This document shows, piece after piece, positions 52,501-60,877 of a stretch of 64,000 nucleotides of DNA. The stretch comes from a virus. How positions within the stretch are numbered: the first letter of the stretch is position 1; each line of letters begins with the position of its first letter. The stretch is from positions 47,269 to 111,268 of IMG/VR virus record IMGVR_UViG_3300044959_000237. One strand, given 5' to 3'. Below the pieces are notes generated by a model that was not told the origin of the DNA, made no database searches, and saw only the letters and a list, made by a program, of their open reading frames with translations. Position numbers and translations under genes: made by a program.

Positions 52501-52575
52501 ATAATTGTTGAAAAGAAATCCGATTGCGATTACAATACGAAAGTATCGAAAAAAATTCCGAAATTGCGAGAGCAA

Positions 52576-53091
52576 ATGCGATTTTCATTTCATGAAAAAA
52601 TTTTTTCGGCATTCGAATCGATTTCGAATTTTTCGAAGAAAAAAACAATCGGCAGAAAGAAAAAATTTCTTGTTTTTCTGAAAGACGAAATTCGTGAAAT
52701 TCGAATATACGATTCCGAAATTTCGATACTGAAAAAATTCGACAGAAACTTCTTCTTCTCACTTTCGAAATTCGAAAGATACATCAACATATTGATTCGT
52801 AATCTGACAGAAAAAATGCACGATTCGAAAATTCGAAGAATGATGAACATGAAAGAAGGAAAAAATTTTTTCGAAATCGTCGAAAAAAGAAATCGTCGAA
52901 ATTATTTTCTCAGATTCGAACTGGAGAATTCGAAGAAAAACGATTCGGAACATTTCTTTTCGATTCGAAAAATCATTGTGAAAACAAACAACAAAACAGC
53001 AATTCTGAGAAAGAATTCTTCCCGCTTTTTCGTTTTGGAACACGTGAATTCGAATATGAGAAAATCATTTTTCTTCAGAAGAAAAAAGTGA
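52576..53091 (+). CDS. Basic hypothetical protein, 171 aa
   Basis: Reading from MRFSFHEKIF. Very basic and Phe/Arg-rich (KKKTIGRKKKFLVF, NKTAILRKNSSRFFVLEH), without signal peptide. The ribosome site is weak. A long minus-strand frame overlaps its end, but codon use favours the plus frame. Function unknown; RNA- or DNA-binding is plausible from its charge alone. Confidence 0.45.
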   Translation: MRFSFHEKIFSAFESISNFSKKKTIGRKKKFLVFLKDEIREIRIYDSEISILKKFDRNFFFSLSKFERYINILIRNLTEKMHDSKIRRMMNMKEGKNFFEIVEKRNRRNYFLRFELENSKKNDSEHFFSIRKIIVKTNNKTAILRKNSSRFFVLEHVNSNMRKSFFFRRKK

Positions 53092-53489
53092 AAAATTCGT
53101 TGTGAATTTTCGGAAACATATTCGACGATTCGTCGAAAGAAAAAAATGTCGAACTTGTCGGCATTGCAACTTCCCGAAACGAATCGAACAGGAAAAATTG
53201 TTCGAAATTCATGACAGATGTTTTCGACAGCATGAATTCGACAAATCTGTTTCTGTCGAAGAATTCGAATTTTTTTTTTCGTCGAGTTCGGACGAAATCT
53301 TCTTCCACACATGATCGAACCTGCATGAAAGCTCCGGCATACTTCGATACATGAAAAAAAAAACATTTTGAAAATTCGAAAAAACATCGATATGATTTCA
53401 TCGTGAAAAACACGAATGTCGTCGTGAATTTCGGTCATGTCGGAATTTTGCTTCGTTTTCGAAATTCGTGATTCACGAATTTCGAAATA
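53092..53489. other. Gene-poor spacer before tRNA-Ala
   Basis: The best plus frame (53102-53314, 70 codons) contains KCRTCRHCNF and HDRCFRQH, a possible metal-binding set, but has no ribosome site. Nothing else is convincing. The rest is A/T-rich with many TTCGAA words. Confidence 0.4.
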
Positions 53490-53497
53490 CATAAATA
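53490..53497 (+). promoter_or_regulatory. Late promoter-like motif CATAAATA
   Basis: About 10 bases before tRNA-Ala, so it could drive the tRNA and the gene behind it. Confidence 0.45.
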
Positions 53498-53507
53498 TTT
53501 TCTGATC

Positions 53508-53582
53508 GGGGGCGTAGTGCTAACGGGAACACGTCGGTTTTGCAAGCCGAAATTGAGGGTTCGATTCCCTCCGCCTCCACCA
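53508..53582 (+). tRNA. tRNA-Ala (TGC)
   Basis: The 7-bp acceptor GGGGGCG/CGCCTCC has a G3:U70 wobble, the alanine identity element. The anticodon loop TTTGCAA gives TGC, the T arm is GAGGG-TTCGATT-CCCTC, and CCA is encoded. D stem has one mismatch (C13-A22). Confidence 0.9.
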
Positions 53583-53611
53583 GACATTCTGCAATGAAGG
53601 AAAAAATTTTC

Positions 53612-54244
53612 ATGTTGATGCACGAACTTTTCGAGGAAAGAGCGTCACAAACGGTGGAAATATTGAATTCCTTTTCGAAATTCGATAAAATCTGCATACA
53701 TTTTTCGAATATCGAAAAAATTGGAATTTATCCGAAAGCGAAATGGAACACTCCTCTCGGAATATGTACTTATCCACTGAAGGAAACGTGGAAAGAATAT
53801 CGTGGAAAAATTTCGAATTATCCTTTTGCCTCGGAACGAAAATACATCATGGTGGTGAAATATGCTCCGAATGCGAAGATATTGAACATGAATGAAATTT
53901 CGGAAAAGAACATGTACGATCTCGTAAAATTCGTATCCGATCACAATTTTCTGGAACAGAAAGAGATCATTCATGCAAGAAGAGAGGCATCGATGTCGAT
54001 TCCGGCTTACGAATATTGGAACATAACCCGAAATGTCGCACAGAAGCTTTCAGGAGAAAAAGGTGGAATTCGCATGGCAACGGCATGGAATTCCTTTCTT
54101 CGAAAAAAGCTGGGAGTGAATATCGTGGAAGATCGAAAGGGATATGGAATCATTTACAAATACGAACCGTTTCAGGTTCTCTTTCTGTCGATTTCGTCAC
54201 TGATTCATGTCAAAACCCTGATCAATCCGTTTGCCAGAAAATAG
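53612..54244 (+). CDS. Unknown phage protein, 210 aa
   Basis: Follows tRNA-Ala. Start at MLMHELFEE because AAGGA lies 10 bases before it; an ATG six codons earlier is an alternative. It contains IGIYPKAKWNTPLGICTYPLK, then YIMVVKYAPNAKIL and ASMSIPAYEYWNIT. I recall similar phrases in other phage proteins, some near ADP-ribosyltransferase-like domains, but cannot assign a function. It converges with the KpsF-like gene. Confidence 0.6.
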   Translation: MLMHELFEERASQTVEILNSFSKFDKICIHFSNIEKIGIYPKAKWNTPLGICTYPLKETWKEYRGKISNYPFASERKYIMVVKYAPNAKILNMNEISEKNMYDLVKFVSDHNFLEQKEIIHARREASMSIPAYEYWNITRNVAQKLSGEKGGIRMATAWNSFLRKKLGVNIVEDRKGYGIIYKYEPFQVLFLSISSLIHVKTLINPFARK

Positions 54245-54277
54245 AAAATTCGAATTTTCGAAAAAACGGTTTCGAAC

Positions 54278-55300
54278 TCAGATTTCCAGTCCGATTTCGA
54301 CCAGTTTCGAGATGTGCAGAACTCCCTTGAGTATTTTTCTGTTGTCGACAATTTCGATGACCGGTGCAACATTGTATCTTTTTCTTGTCATGATTCTCAG
54401 AACATCGGATGCGAAACTGTCCGGATTCACGAAAAAGAACTCCGTATTCATGATATCTTGCACTTTTTTTCGATTTATGTCGACATTTTCCAGACTCAGA
54501 ACTCTTCTCAGATCGAAATCCGTGACAATTCCCTGAACGACAGGATTTTCTTCTTTCGAATTTTTCACGACGACACACAGATTCTGTCTCAACGTCGTCA
54601 TTCGTAGAATCACGTTTTTGAGATTTTCGTCCGGATTCACACAAGCCGTGGAGGAAAGAGAAGTCATGATTTCGGAAACACGTACGAGTTGAATTCCCAG
54701 TTTTCCGCCCGGATGAAAATTTCTGAACGATTCCCTGTCGAAACCGATCATTCTGCTCGCGGTCACCGATATCGCGTCACCCAACAGCAGGCACAGAAGA
54801 GTACTTGTCGTGGGCGATACGTTCATATGACAGAATTCCGAATTCATCTGCAGAGGAATCACGACATCACTGTGCAATGCCAGAAAACTTTTCGAATTCG
54901 AAGTCATGGAAATCATCGGAATTCGATTTTTTCTGCAATAGAGAACCAGATCCTGCAATTCTTTCGATTCGCCGCTTTTGCTCAGAATCACGAGCATCGA
55001 TTTCGACGTGATTCTTCCGAGATCACCATGACTTGCTTCCGAAGGATGCAGATAGAAAGAAGGAAATCCCAGACTTGCCAATGTCGCCGAAAGTTTCTGT
55101 GCAATGTAACCACTTTTTCCGATTCCGGAAAATATTACATATCCGCCGGAATTTCTACATTCGATCATATGTCGTATCGTCGAATGCAACCATTCCAGAT
55201 TTCGATTTTCGAAAAATTCTTTCAGGGAAGCAATCGAATTTTTTGCTTCGTCGATGCAGGAAAGAAAAATTTTTTCGATTTCGTCGAAATTTTCGTTCAT
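54278..55300 (-). CDS. kpsF: Arabinose-5-phosphate isomerase, KpsF/GutQ family
   Basis: Start at MNENFDEIEK with GAGGAA 6 bases upstream. The 340-residue protein has a SIS domain with IFSGIGKSGYIAQKL, ATLASLGFPSFYLHPSEASHG, ILSKSGESKEL and HPGGKLG, followed by two CBS domains (SEIMTSLSS and VQDIMNTEFF). It converts ribulose-5-P to arabinose-5-P, the Kdo precursor for LPS. In a phage it could alter host LPS. Length and motifs match the bacterial enzyme; it also sits among tRNAs. Confidence 0.93.
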   Translation of the reverse strand: MNENFDEIEKIFLSCIDEAKNSIASLKEFFENRNLEWLHSTIRHMIECRNSGGYVIFSGIGKSGYIAQKLSATLASLGFPSFYLHPSEASHGDLGRITSKSMLVILSKSGESKELQDLVLYCRKNRIPMISMTSNSKSFLALHSDVVIPLQMNSEFCHMNVSPTTSTLLCLLLGDAISVTASRMIGFDRESFRNFHPGGKLGIQLVRVSEIMTSLSSTACVNPDENLKNVILRMTTLRQNLCVVVKNSKEENPVVQGIVTDFDLRRVLSLENVDINRKKVQDIMNTEFFFVNPDSFASDVLRIMTRKRYNVAPVIEIVDNRKILKGVLHISKLVEIGLEI

Positions 55301-55326
55301 TTTTTTCCTCGAAAAAAAAATTCCAT

Positions 55327-55400
55327 TGGAGCGGGTGATGGGAATCGAACCCACATCTTCAGCTTGGAAGGCTGACATTCTACCTTTGAACTACACCCGC
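55327..55400 (-). tRNA. tRNA-Gly (TCC)
   Basis: Acceptor GCGGGTG/CACCCGC, anticodon loop CTTCCAA gives TCC, T arm GTGGG-TTCGATT-CCCAT, encoded CCA. Fits a cloverleaf. Confidence 0.93.
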
Positions 55401-55481
55401 ATATCTTTCACGAATATATATTCATTTCTTTCGTCTTTTTTTCTTTTTTTCTTTTTTCTTTTTTTCTTTTTTTTTCGACTC

Positions 55482-55573
55482 TGGCGGAGGGAGTGGGATT
55501 CGAACCCACGAGAAGGTCGTTTCCTTCCAACGGTTTTCAAGACCGCCGCCTTCAACCACTCGGCCATCCCTCC
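55482..55573 (-). tRNA. tRNA-Ser (TGA)
   Basis: Class II tRNA with a long variable arm, acceptor GGAGGGA/TCCCTCC, anticodon loop CTTGAAA gives TGA, discriminator G and encoded CCA. Confidence 0.93.
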
Positions 55574-55596
55574 AGAAACTTCATTTTTTTCGACTC

Positions 55597-55691
55597 TGGC
55601 GGAGGGAGTGGGATTCGAACCCACGAGGAAGTCTTTCGAACTTCCCAACGGTTTAGCAAACCGTCGCCTTCAGCCACTCGGCCATCCCTCC
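55597..55691 (-). tRNA. tRNA-Ser (GCT)
   Basis: Acceptor identical to the neighbouring tRNA-Ser, anticodon loop TTGCTAA gives GCT, long variable arm with GGGAAGTTCGAAAGACTTCC, G discriminator and CCA. The pair probably arose by duplication. Confidence 0.93.
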
Positions 55692-55772
55692 GTCTTCTGC
55701 AGAATTCTTGCATTTTTTTCTTTTTTCGTCAAGTTTTTTTTTCGAAAAAAAAATTCTTTTTTTCGAATTTTC

Positions 55773-56132
55773 TCAATCTTCGTGAAACAGCATGTTCGCT
55801 GGCGGTATCGACAGATTTTTTCCTTCCATGACAACACACCATGTTTCCGGAGTCGCGAGAATGACGACATAATTTTTTCTGAGTTTCTGAACAAAGAAAA
55901 TCATTTCCACACCCGGAACGATATCTCCGGAACGGTTCACGAAGGATCCCTGAAGAAGAGGCTCGTAACCGGTGATCAACAGAACTTTCTTCGCGGTATT
56001 CTTCTCGATGCAGACGATATTTTCTTTTGTTTCGAATTTCGTCGAATCTTCGGCTCGAATTTCCGGAATCTGCGTCATCGTGAAAAGAAACAGGCTCGAA
56101 ACTGCAAGAAAACGAGTCATGTACTTTTTCAT
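55773..56132 (-). CDS. Small secreted protein with signal peptide, 119 aa
   Basis: GGAGAAG lies 5 bases before ATG. Residues 1-28 form a Sec signal (KK start, FLAVSSLFLFTMTQIP core, EIRA cleavage). The mature part is about 91 residues with two cysteines (VCIEKN and WCVVMEG) that could form one disulfide, and a beta-rich body (MIFFVQKLRKNYVVILATPE). Periplasmic location in the infected cell is likely; function unknown. It lies between tRNA-Ser and tRNA-Thr. Confidence 0.7.
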   Translation of the reverse strand: MKKYMTRFLAVSSLFLFTMTQIPEIRAEDSTKFETKENIVCIEKNTAKKVLLITGYEPLLQGSFVNRSGDIVPGVEMIFFVQKLRKNYVVILATPETWCVVMEGKNLSIPPANMLFHED

Positions 56133-56208
56133 TTTCTTCTCCTCTGTTCGGGAACGAATTTCGATTCGTTCTTCTTTTTTCATTTCAGCACGAAAGAGAA
56201 AAAAAGTC

Positions 56209-56216
56209 AATAAATA
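56209..56216 (+). promoter_or_regulatory. Late promoter motif AATAAATA
   Basis: About 66 bases before tRNA-Thr. Confidence 0.45.
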
Positions 56217-56281
56217 AAAAAAATTTGACAGAATTTTCTCTTTCGGTTATTTTTTCTTTCGAAAAAGAAAATTCGAAAAAA

Positions 56282-56358
56282 GCCGTCATAGCTCAATTCG
56301 GCAGAGCATCCGCCTTGTAAGCGGGAGGTTGGGGGTTCGAGTCCCTCTGACGGCACCA
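56282..56358 (+). tRNA. tRNA-Thr (TGT)
   Basis: Acceptor GCCGTCA/TGACGGC, anticodon loop CTTGTAA gives TGT, T arm TGGGGG-TTCGAGT-CCCTCT type, encoded CCA. Cloverleaf is good. Confidence 0.93.
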
Positions 56359-56388
56359 TGTGAATTTCTTCTTCGAATTTCTTCTTCG

Positions 56389-56697
56389 TCATTCCGAAAG
56401 TTTTTTCGCTTTCAGAATTCTTTCTCTCAGCGAATCGAGATTCGCAATCTGTATTCTTGTTTTCTCGACATTCTTTTCGAGATTTTCACGCATATCCGAG
56501 AGAAAGATGTAGAGAAGATCGAGAATGTTACCGAAAATTTTTTCGCGATTCGAATTTTCTTTCGAAATTTCGTTCGAAAAATTTTTTTCTTTCGAAAGAA
56601 ATTGCTCGTAGTATTTCGAAAGTTCCGAATCTTCCGGAATTCCGTAGTAGTCGAGAAAATAGGACAGAAGAACTTCCGGATCGATTTTTTCGTTCAT
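56389..56697 (-). CDS. Helical hypothetical protein, 102 aa
   Basis: The start overlaps the upstream gene stop as ATGA. Wholly helical with a coiled-coil-like C-terminus (NVEKTRIQIANLDSLRERIL). It ends just after tRNA-Thr on the other strand. Likely a partner of the preceding 154-residue protein; no family recognised. Confidence 0.68.
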   Translation of the reverse strand: MNEKIDPEVLLSYFLDYYGIPEDSELSKYYEQFLSKEKNFSNEISKENSNREKIFGNILDLLYIFLSDMRENLEKNVEKTRIQIANLDSLRERILKAKKLSE

Positions 56698-57158
56698 TTT
56701 CCGTTTTCTTTCTTTTCGAGATTTCGAAGAAGCTCCAGAACCTTTTTCGATTTTCTTCCTCTTCGAATCGGCAGACCCGTTTTCGCATCGATTTTCACTT
56801 CTTTCATTTCTCCATTTTCGTCGACTTCCAGACTTCTGGCAATTCGACTCAGTTCCATGTCGTCGATTCGAACGATTTTTTCACACGGAACACGAAAGAT
56901 TCTTTCTCCGACCGAATATCGATTTCGATTCACGACTCTTGCAAAAAGATTCGGCAATGTACCGATATCGACTTTCTCGACAATCATGTCGTAGAAATTT
57001 TCCCCGATTCGAATCTTTATCAGACTGTTTCTTTTCAGTATTTCCTTTTTTACCAGAAGAGCGAAAAAATTTTCCGTAGGATGAAATTTTCTGAAAATTT
57101 CCTTTCTTTTCGAAGAAACATTTATTCGGGTCGCACGATTCTTTTTCGTATTCTTCAT
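56694..57158 (-). CDS. Basic hypothetical protein, 154 aa
   Basis: AGGAG lies about 10 bases before ATG. Has a very basic N-terminus (KKNRATRINVSSKRKE), a beta-rich core (LIKIRIGENFYDMIVEKVD) and GLPIRRGRKSKKV near the C-terminus. The charge suggests DNA- or RNA-binding. Coupled by ATGA to the following helical gene. Not recognised. Confidence 0.68.
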   Translation of the reverse strand: MKNTKKNRATRINVSSKRKEIFRKFHPTENFFALLVKKEILKRNSLIKIRIGENFYDMIVEKVDIGTLPNLFARVVNRNRYSVGERIFRVPCEKIVRIDDMELSRIARSLEVDENGEMKEVKIDAKTGLPIRRGRKSKKVLELLRNLEKKENGK

Positions 57159-57321
57159 TTTTTCTCTTCTCCTTTTCTTTCTTACCGACTTCTTCTTTTG
57201 TACGAAATTTTTTCGAGAATTGCAAGCAGATTGTTTTTTCGTCGTGTCGAAAAAAAAAAAATTTCTTTTTCCGGACGAAGAGAAATTTGGAAATTTTTCC
57301 CGATTCGGAAAAAAACTTCTT
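57159..57321. other. Spacer before the unknown 154-residue gene
   Basis: No clear gene or hairpin; A/T-rich with TTCGAAAAA words. A plus-strand frame crosses it but continues antisense into the tail gene and is judged a shadow. Confidence 0.5.
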
Positions 57322-57579
57322 TCATGGAAATTCGAAGAAAACGACTTTTTCCGAATTCGTCGAAGAAGCCGGATACTCGTATGTTTCCGGCATCGAATTC
57401 ATTTTTTTTTTTCCGAAAGTTCTTTCTTTCGAACTTCTTTCATCGTATTCGAAAAATTCTTTTCTGTCGATTTCTTTTTTTCGAAAATCGAATTCTGCTT
57501 TTCGGAAATTCGCTGTTTTTTCGACCTGTTCCTGCAGAATTCCATACAGAATTTTTTTTTTCGCCACCACTTTCGCCAT
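57322..57579 (-). CDS. Small charged protein, 85 aa (doubtful)
   Basis: Reads MAKVVAKKKILYGILQEQVEKT, with a coiled-coil-like charged middle (DFRKKEIDRKEFFEYDERS) and an acidic end. It begins 52 bases after the tail protein stop. No ribosome site is visible, and a second frame overlaps. Kept because the amino-acid pattern looks natural. Confidence 0.4.
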   Translation of the reverse strand: MAKVVAKKKILYGILQEQVEKTANFRKAEFDFRKKEIDRKEFFEYDERSSKERTFGKKKMNSMPETYEYPASSTNSEKVVFFEFP

Positions 57580-57630
57580 CGGCCGAACAACCGGACAATT
57601 CGGGACATATTCATACCGATTTCATCATAT

Positions 57631-58719
57631 TCAGATTCCAGTCACGAGAAATACACCTGTCGATTTTTTGATTATGAAATAAAATCGGTTCGCATTCGAA
57701 TTGACGACATTTCCCGGTATCAGTGTGACTCCGGTACCTGCCTGTATGTTTCCATTGTTCTGTTCGAAATAGATACCGACCGAATCGCCAATCGCAAATC
57801 CCGAATCGATAATTCGAAATGTAATTCCGTCTTCGGCAATCAGGGTTCGATTGTTGTATGCACCGGATACGCCGATGATTCCGGGAGAAGTTGCCGTATT
57901 GAATATCGAAGCACCGAAATTCAGTTTCGACGGTTTCGCACTTGCAAGAATTTCGTTTCCGTTGGAATATATTTCGATATTTGCACTTTCTTTCAATGTC
58001 TTCGAAGAAATTTCATTGCTGCTGACACTCGCAACAAGTGCTTCACCCGTACCGAGAGAACTGACCCGTACCTCTTTCGAATGAATTGTAATTTCATTGG
58101 CAGTAATTGTCAGGGTTATGTTGTTTCCGGCTTTCAGAGTTCTTGCCGTAAGCTCGTCGTGAAAAGAATTCGTGCTCGTAACCGTTTTCAGAATTGCATG
58201 ACCTGTACCAAGTGAACTGACTGTAAGATTTTTCGCATTGATGACCAGTTGTCCGGAATTGTCGGTGAAATATATGTTGTTTCCGGATTGAATCTTGAGA
58301 AAACTCATCTCGTCTGCACTGAGTTCCGATACAATTGGTATACCGGTAGCAGGATTCGAACTTACAGTCAGTAATCGGTTCGGTGTAAAAACAGACCACG
58401 AATTGAATGCAGTTTTGATATATTCCTTGTTGTTCACAATCGAATATACGATATATCCGATTGGTACATTTATGAATTCCCATGAACCATTCGACCACAA
58501 TGCAAGTTTTCCTTCCTGTCCGGACCATATGCCTGTCGCCGGTGACGTGACAACATAAACCGATCCTTCGGTCGGACCGGAAGGAACCGTATTTCTCAAT
58601 TCCTGAACAACATGCTGAACAACCGATTCGAGAATACGCATGTTGCGATTTATCGTAAGTTCTTTCGATGCCTGATTCGGTACCAGATCCCGAAGTCCCA
58701 GAATTGGTGTTTTCGTCAT
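57631..58719 (-). CDS. Tail-associated protein with N-terminal DUF2793-like domain, 362 aa
   Basis: Residues 1-90 (MTKTPILGLRDLVPNQASKE, EGSVYVVTSPATGIWSGQ, GKLALWSNGSWEF) match the pattern of DUF2793 proteins of alphaproteobacterial phages and gene-transfer-agent tail clusters. The rest is made of repeated beta units around VSSLGTG (residues about 165 and 220), typical of fibre stalks. It starts by ATGA overlap with the 505-residue gene. Probably a tail fibre or receptor-binding component. The repeats allow copy-number change. Confidence 0.78.
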   Translation of the reverse strand: MTKTPILGLRDLVPNQASKELTINRNMRILESVVQHVVQELRNTVPSGPTEGSVYVVTSPATGIWSGQEGKLALWSNGSWEFINVPIGYIVYSIVNNKEYIKTAFNSWSVFTPNRLLTVSSNPATGIPIVSELSADEMSFLKIQSGNNIYFTDNSGQLVINAKNLTVSSLGTGHAILKTVTSTNSFHDELTARTLKAGNNITLTITANEITIHSKEVRVSSLGTGEALVASVSSNEISSKTLKESANIEIYSNGNEILASAKPSKLNFGASIFNTATSPGIIGVSGAYNNRTLIAEDGITFRIIDSGFAIGDSVGIYFEQNNGNIQAGTGVTLIPGNVVNSNANRFYFIIKKSTGVFLVTGI

Positions 58720-60233
58720 GAAATATTTTCCCTGGCTACGATTCTCGTTGTGACAGGAGAAGTTGTTTCTCTTGCAATTTCGATTTTCAGTGGCGGTCGT
58801 AACAGCTCGACAGTATTTATCAATGATATTTGCAGGTCGTCTACGAGAAAATCTTCGAATGCGAATGAATTTCCGGTATTTTTTCCGCTTATCGAAATCA
58901 TCAACGAAGAGTCTCCGCTCGTGTTTCTTGGTCCAAATCTGGCACTCAGTTGATGAATGACAAATTCGGAATCATTCGATGCATTCAAAATCACACTGTT
59001 TCCGGCATCGGTCCGATATACCACTCCATTTCGAATCCATTTGCCTTTCAGTGTAATTTTTGCAGAACCGCCCCGAACATCACCATTCCTGTAACCGACA
59101 TGTATTTTCACGATGTAACAATCATCCGGTTTGCCATTCTGGGCAGATATGAAAGTACGAAGTGAAAAAACATTCGAATGTACCAATCTGATGTGAAGAA
59201 ATCTGGATCCTTCGATTACAGGACAATTCGGAAAATCATCATAGGAAAATACCGAATAATGAACACCATAGAGATTGTCATGATACCAATATGCCAAACC
59301 GGATTCGAAACCCGAATTCGGATGATGAACGACAGAGCCGATCTGATTCAAAGAGTCCGAAGAAACAACAATGGAAGTTCGGGTTGTCGTAAAATCTTTC
59401 ACGATTCTGTCATCTTTGTCGTAAAGTACCACCCTGTACAATTCGATGTTGTCATCGGGAGGAATGTCGGAATAATTCGTCCATTCCGAATAACAACGAT
59501 TTTTTCTTTTCCATGTCACCGACAAAGAACTCGAATCGATATGATTTACGGAAATATCTTCCACTTTTGGAGGCACGAGAGGAAAAAATCTCGAATTCAG
59601 GTTGCCAGATGTGGAAACATTCGAATCGAATGGAGTGAAAATACAGGAAGTCACTCCTTCCCGACTCAGATGAATTCTGTTCATGTCACTCTGAATGTCA
59701 TTGATGTAATATGCTTCGCACGACAATTCCATTACCGGAGCCGAGTTCGAAAGATATTCGACAATATCGTATGAATTGTTCGAAAACAGAAGAAGATTTC
59801 GAAAAACGACTTTTTTACTCGTAATCGCAGATGCATGTTCGTACAGATGAAAACCGTAACCTTTCGTCGAATTTCCCGTCATGAGAAACGGTCCGATATT
59901 CGTGACACGAAAATCCAGTTCTCCCGGATTTTTCGCTATCGAAGGAACAACTTCTTCATCACCGAATTCCACTTCGATTTTTCCTCTGGTGACAAGATTC
60001 GGATTGATATTCGAAGGTATTCCCGACAGTTTTACAACCCGACCTTTGACAAGAAATCTGTCGATATCGTGTTTCACGGAATCGATTACAAGAGTTGCAT
60101 TGTTATTGATACCCGATCTTCCTTCTCTTGTCGTGAATACACGAATGTATCTTGCATATTTTACGGAATTCGAACTTTCGAAATCATCGAAACATGGACC
60201 ATCGACAAAGCGAAGTTCGAGATTCGACGACAT
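58716..60233 (-). CDS. Tail or adhesin protein with Fn3-like and jelly-roll-like regions, 505 aa
   Basis: The N-half is beta-rich with NNNATLVIDSVKHD and RGKIEVEFGDEEVV. Near residue 225 PPKVEDISVNHIDSSSLSVTW is a good fibronectin-III-type start. The C-half (GLAYWYHDNLYGVHYSVF, then FLHIRLVHSNVF) resembles carbohydrate-binding jelly rolls. It is coupled to the DUF2793-like gene, forming one adhesin unit. No signal peptide, as expected for a virion protein. Confidence 0.72.
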   Translation of the reverse strand: MSSNLELRFVDGPCFDDFESSNSVKYARYIRVFTTREGRSGINNNATLVIDSVKHDIDRFLVKGRVVKLSGIPSNINPNLVTRGKIEVEFGDEEVVPSIAKNPGELDFRVTNIGPFLMTGNSTKGYGFHLYEHASAITSKKVVFRNLLLFSNNSYDIVEYLSNSAPVMELSCEAYYINDIQSDMNRIHLSREGVTSCIFTPFDSNVSTSGNLNSRFFPLVPPKVEDISVNHIDSSSLSVTWKRKNRCYSEWTNYSDIPPDDNIELYRVVLYDKDDRIVKDFTTTRTSIVVSSDSLNQIGSVVHHPNSGFESGLAYWYHDNLYGVHYSVFSYDDFPNCPVIEGSRFLHIRLVHSNVFSLRTFISAQNGKPDDCYIVKIHVGYRNGDVRGGSAKITLKGKWIRNGVVYRTDAGNSVILNASNDSEFVIHQLSARFGPRNTSGDSSLMISISGKNTGNSFAFEDFLVDDLQISLINTVELLRPPLKIEIARETTSPVTTRIVARENIS

Positions 60234-60238
60234 TTTCT

Positions 60239-60499
60239 TCAGAACCTCCAGCCATCGACCGAATCTTCATCATCATTCGAATTGCCAGATGCGAATTCCG
60301 AACCTGCCCGTATCGTCGATGAATTCGGGAATCGTGATTTCCAATGTGATTTTCGACGAATTTCGGTATTTTTCACTTCGGAAATTTTCGAAATCTTCCG
60401 AAGAACGATTTTCTTTCCTGTTGCAGGCAACAGAATACAGGCCGAATTCTTCTTCGATGTTTCCGAATGTTTTTCACGCGGTGTTTCGAAAAGAATCAT
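60239..60499 (-). CDS. Small basic protein upstream of the adhesin gene, 86 aa
   Basis: Start at MILFETPREKH because GAGGAAG stands 8 bases before, and its ATG overlaps the TGA of the 45-codon ORF upstream (TGATG). The protein is basic and Ser-rich, ending NSNDDEDSVDGWRF, 5 bases from the adhesin ATG. A chaperone or capping role for the adhesin is possible from position only. Confidence 0.55.
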   Translation of the reverse strand: MILFETPREKHSETSKKNSACILLPATGKKIVLRKISKISEVKNTEIRRKSHWKSRFPNSSTIRAGSEFASGNSNDDEDSVDGWRF

Positions 60500-60636
60500 C
60501 ACGGCTTCTTCCTCTTTCGATTTCGTTTCTTCTGCAAATTTTTTCGACTCGCGAAATTTTCGTTTTTCGTGATGCATTTCATTCTGCAATCGGGAAATTC
60601 TGCATTTTTTCGAACGAACATTTTTTTTTTCGCCAT
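60499..60636 (-). CDS. Short basic ORF, 45 aa
   Basis: MAKKKMFVRKNAEFPDCRMK and a strongly basic tail (KKRNRKRKKP). Overlaps the next gene as TGATG. A late-type motif lies just before the ATG, leaving a leader of only about 6-7 bases. Too short for firm calling. Confidence 0.4.
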   Translation of the reverse strand: MAKKKMFVRKNAEFPDCRMKCITKNENFASRKNLQKKRNRKRKKP

Positions 60637-60648
60637 TTTTTTCGATAT

Positions 60649-60657
60649 GTATTTATT
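60649..60657 (-). promoter_or_regulatory. Late promoter motif AATAAATAC
   Basis: Just upstream of the small basic genes and the adhesin pair; its TAA also serves as stop of an upstream frame. Confidence 0.5.
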
Positions 60658-60877
60658 CGTGTACAACAGGCATGAACTTCGTTTTCGACATTTCGATATT
60701 CGTGACAGTCTGTCTTCCCGAAAGAAATGGTTTCACGATCGAACTTTTTTCGTAATTCGAAATTTTTTTGCCCGAGTTCGTGTTCGATCGTGTGCGGCGA
60801 CGATCTTCACGTTCGTTCCGGACGGAACAGGCGTCGAAGTCGAAAAAAAAACATGAAAAAGTTCGTTCGATGATCAA
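60653..60877 (-). CDS. Doubtful small ORF, 74 aa
   Basis: The C-half (VKPFLSGRQTVTNIEMSKTK) looks protein-like, and the stop falls inside the promoter motif at 60649, as with the gp16-like gene. The start has no ribosome site. May be real or a relic. Confidence 0.3.
   Translation of the reverse strand: MIIERTFSCFFFDFDACSVRNEREDRRRTRSNTNSGKKISNYEKSSIVKPFLSGRQTVTNIEMSKTKFMPVVHE

Noticed and set aside
52902-53492. Minus-strand frame of 196 codons
   Set aside because: Overlaps the plus-strand gene at 52576 and is Cys/Phe/Arg-rich without ribosome site; typical of a shadow caused by self-complementary TTCGAA words.
53508-53582. Reading the first tRNA as tRNA-Cys (GCA)
   Set aside because: That needs a misplaced anticodon loop; the proper 7-base loop gives TGC and the G3:U70 pair supports alanine.
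55254-56213. Plus-strand frame across three tRNA genes
   Set aside because: It covers three minus-strand tRNAs and the antisense of the secreted protein; such a protein is not plausible.
57220-58215. Long plus-strand frame of about 330 codons
   Set aside because: It runs antisense through the DUF2793-like tail gene, has no ribosome site and an unnatural Phe/Cys/Arg-rich composition.
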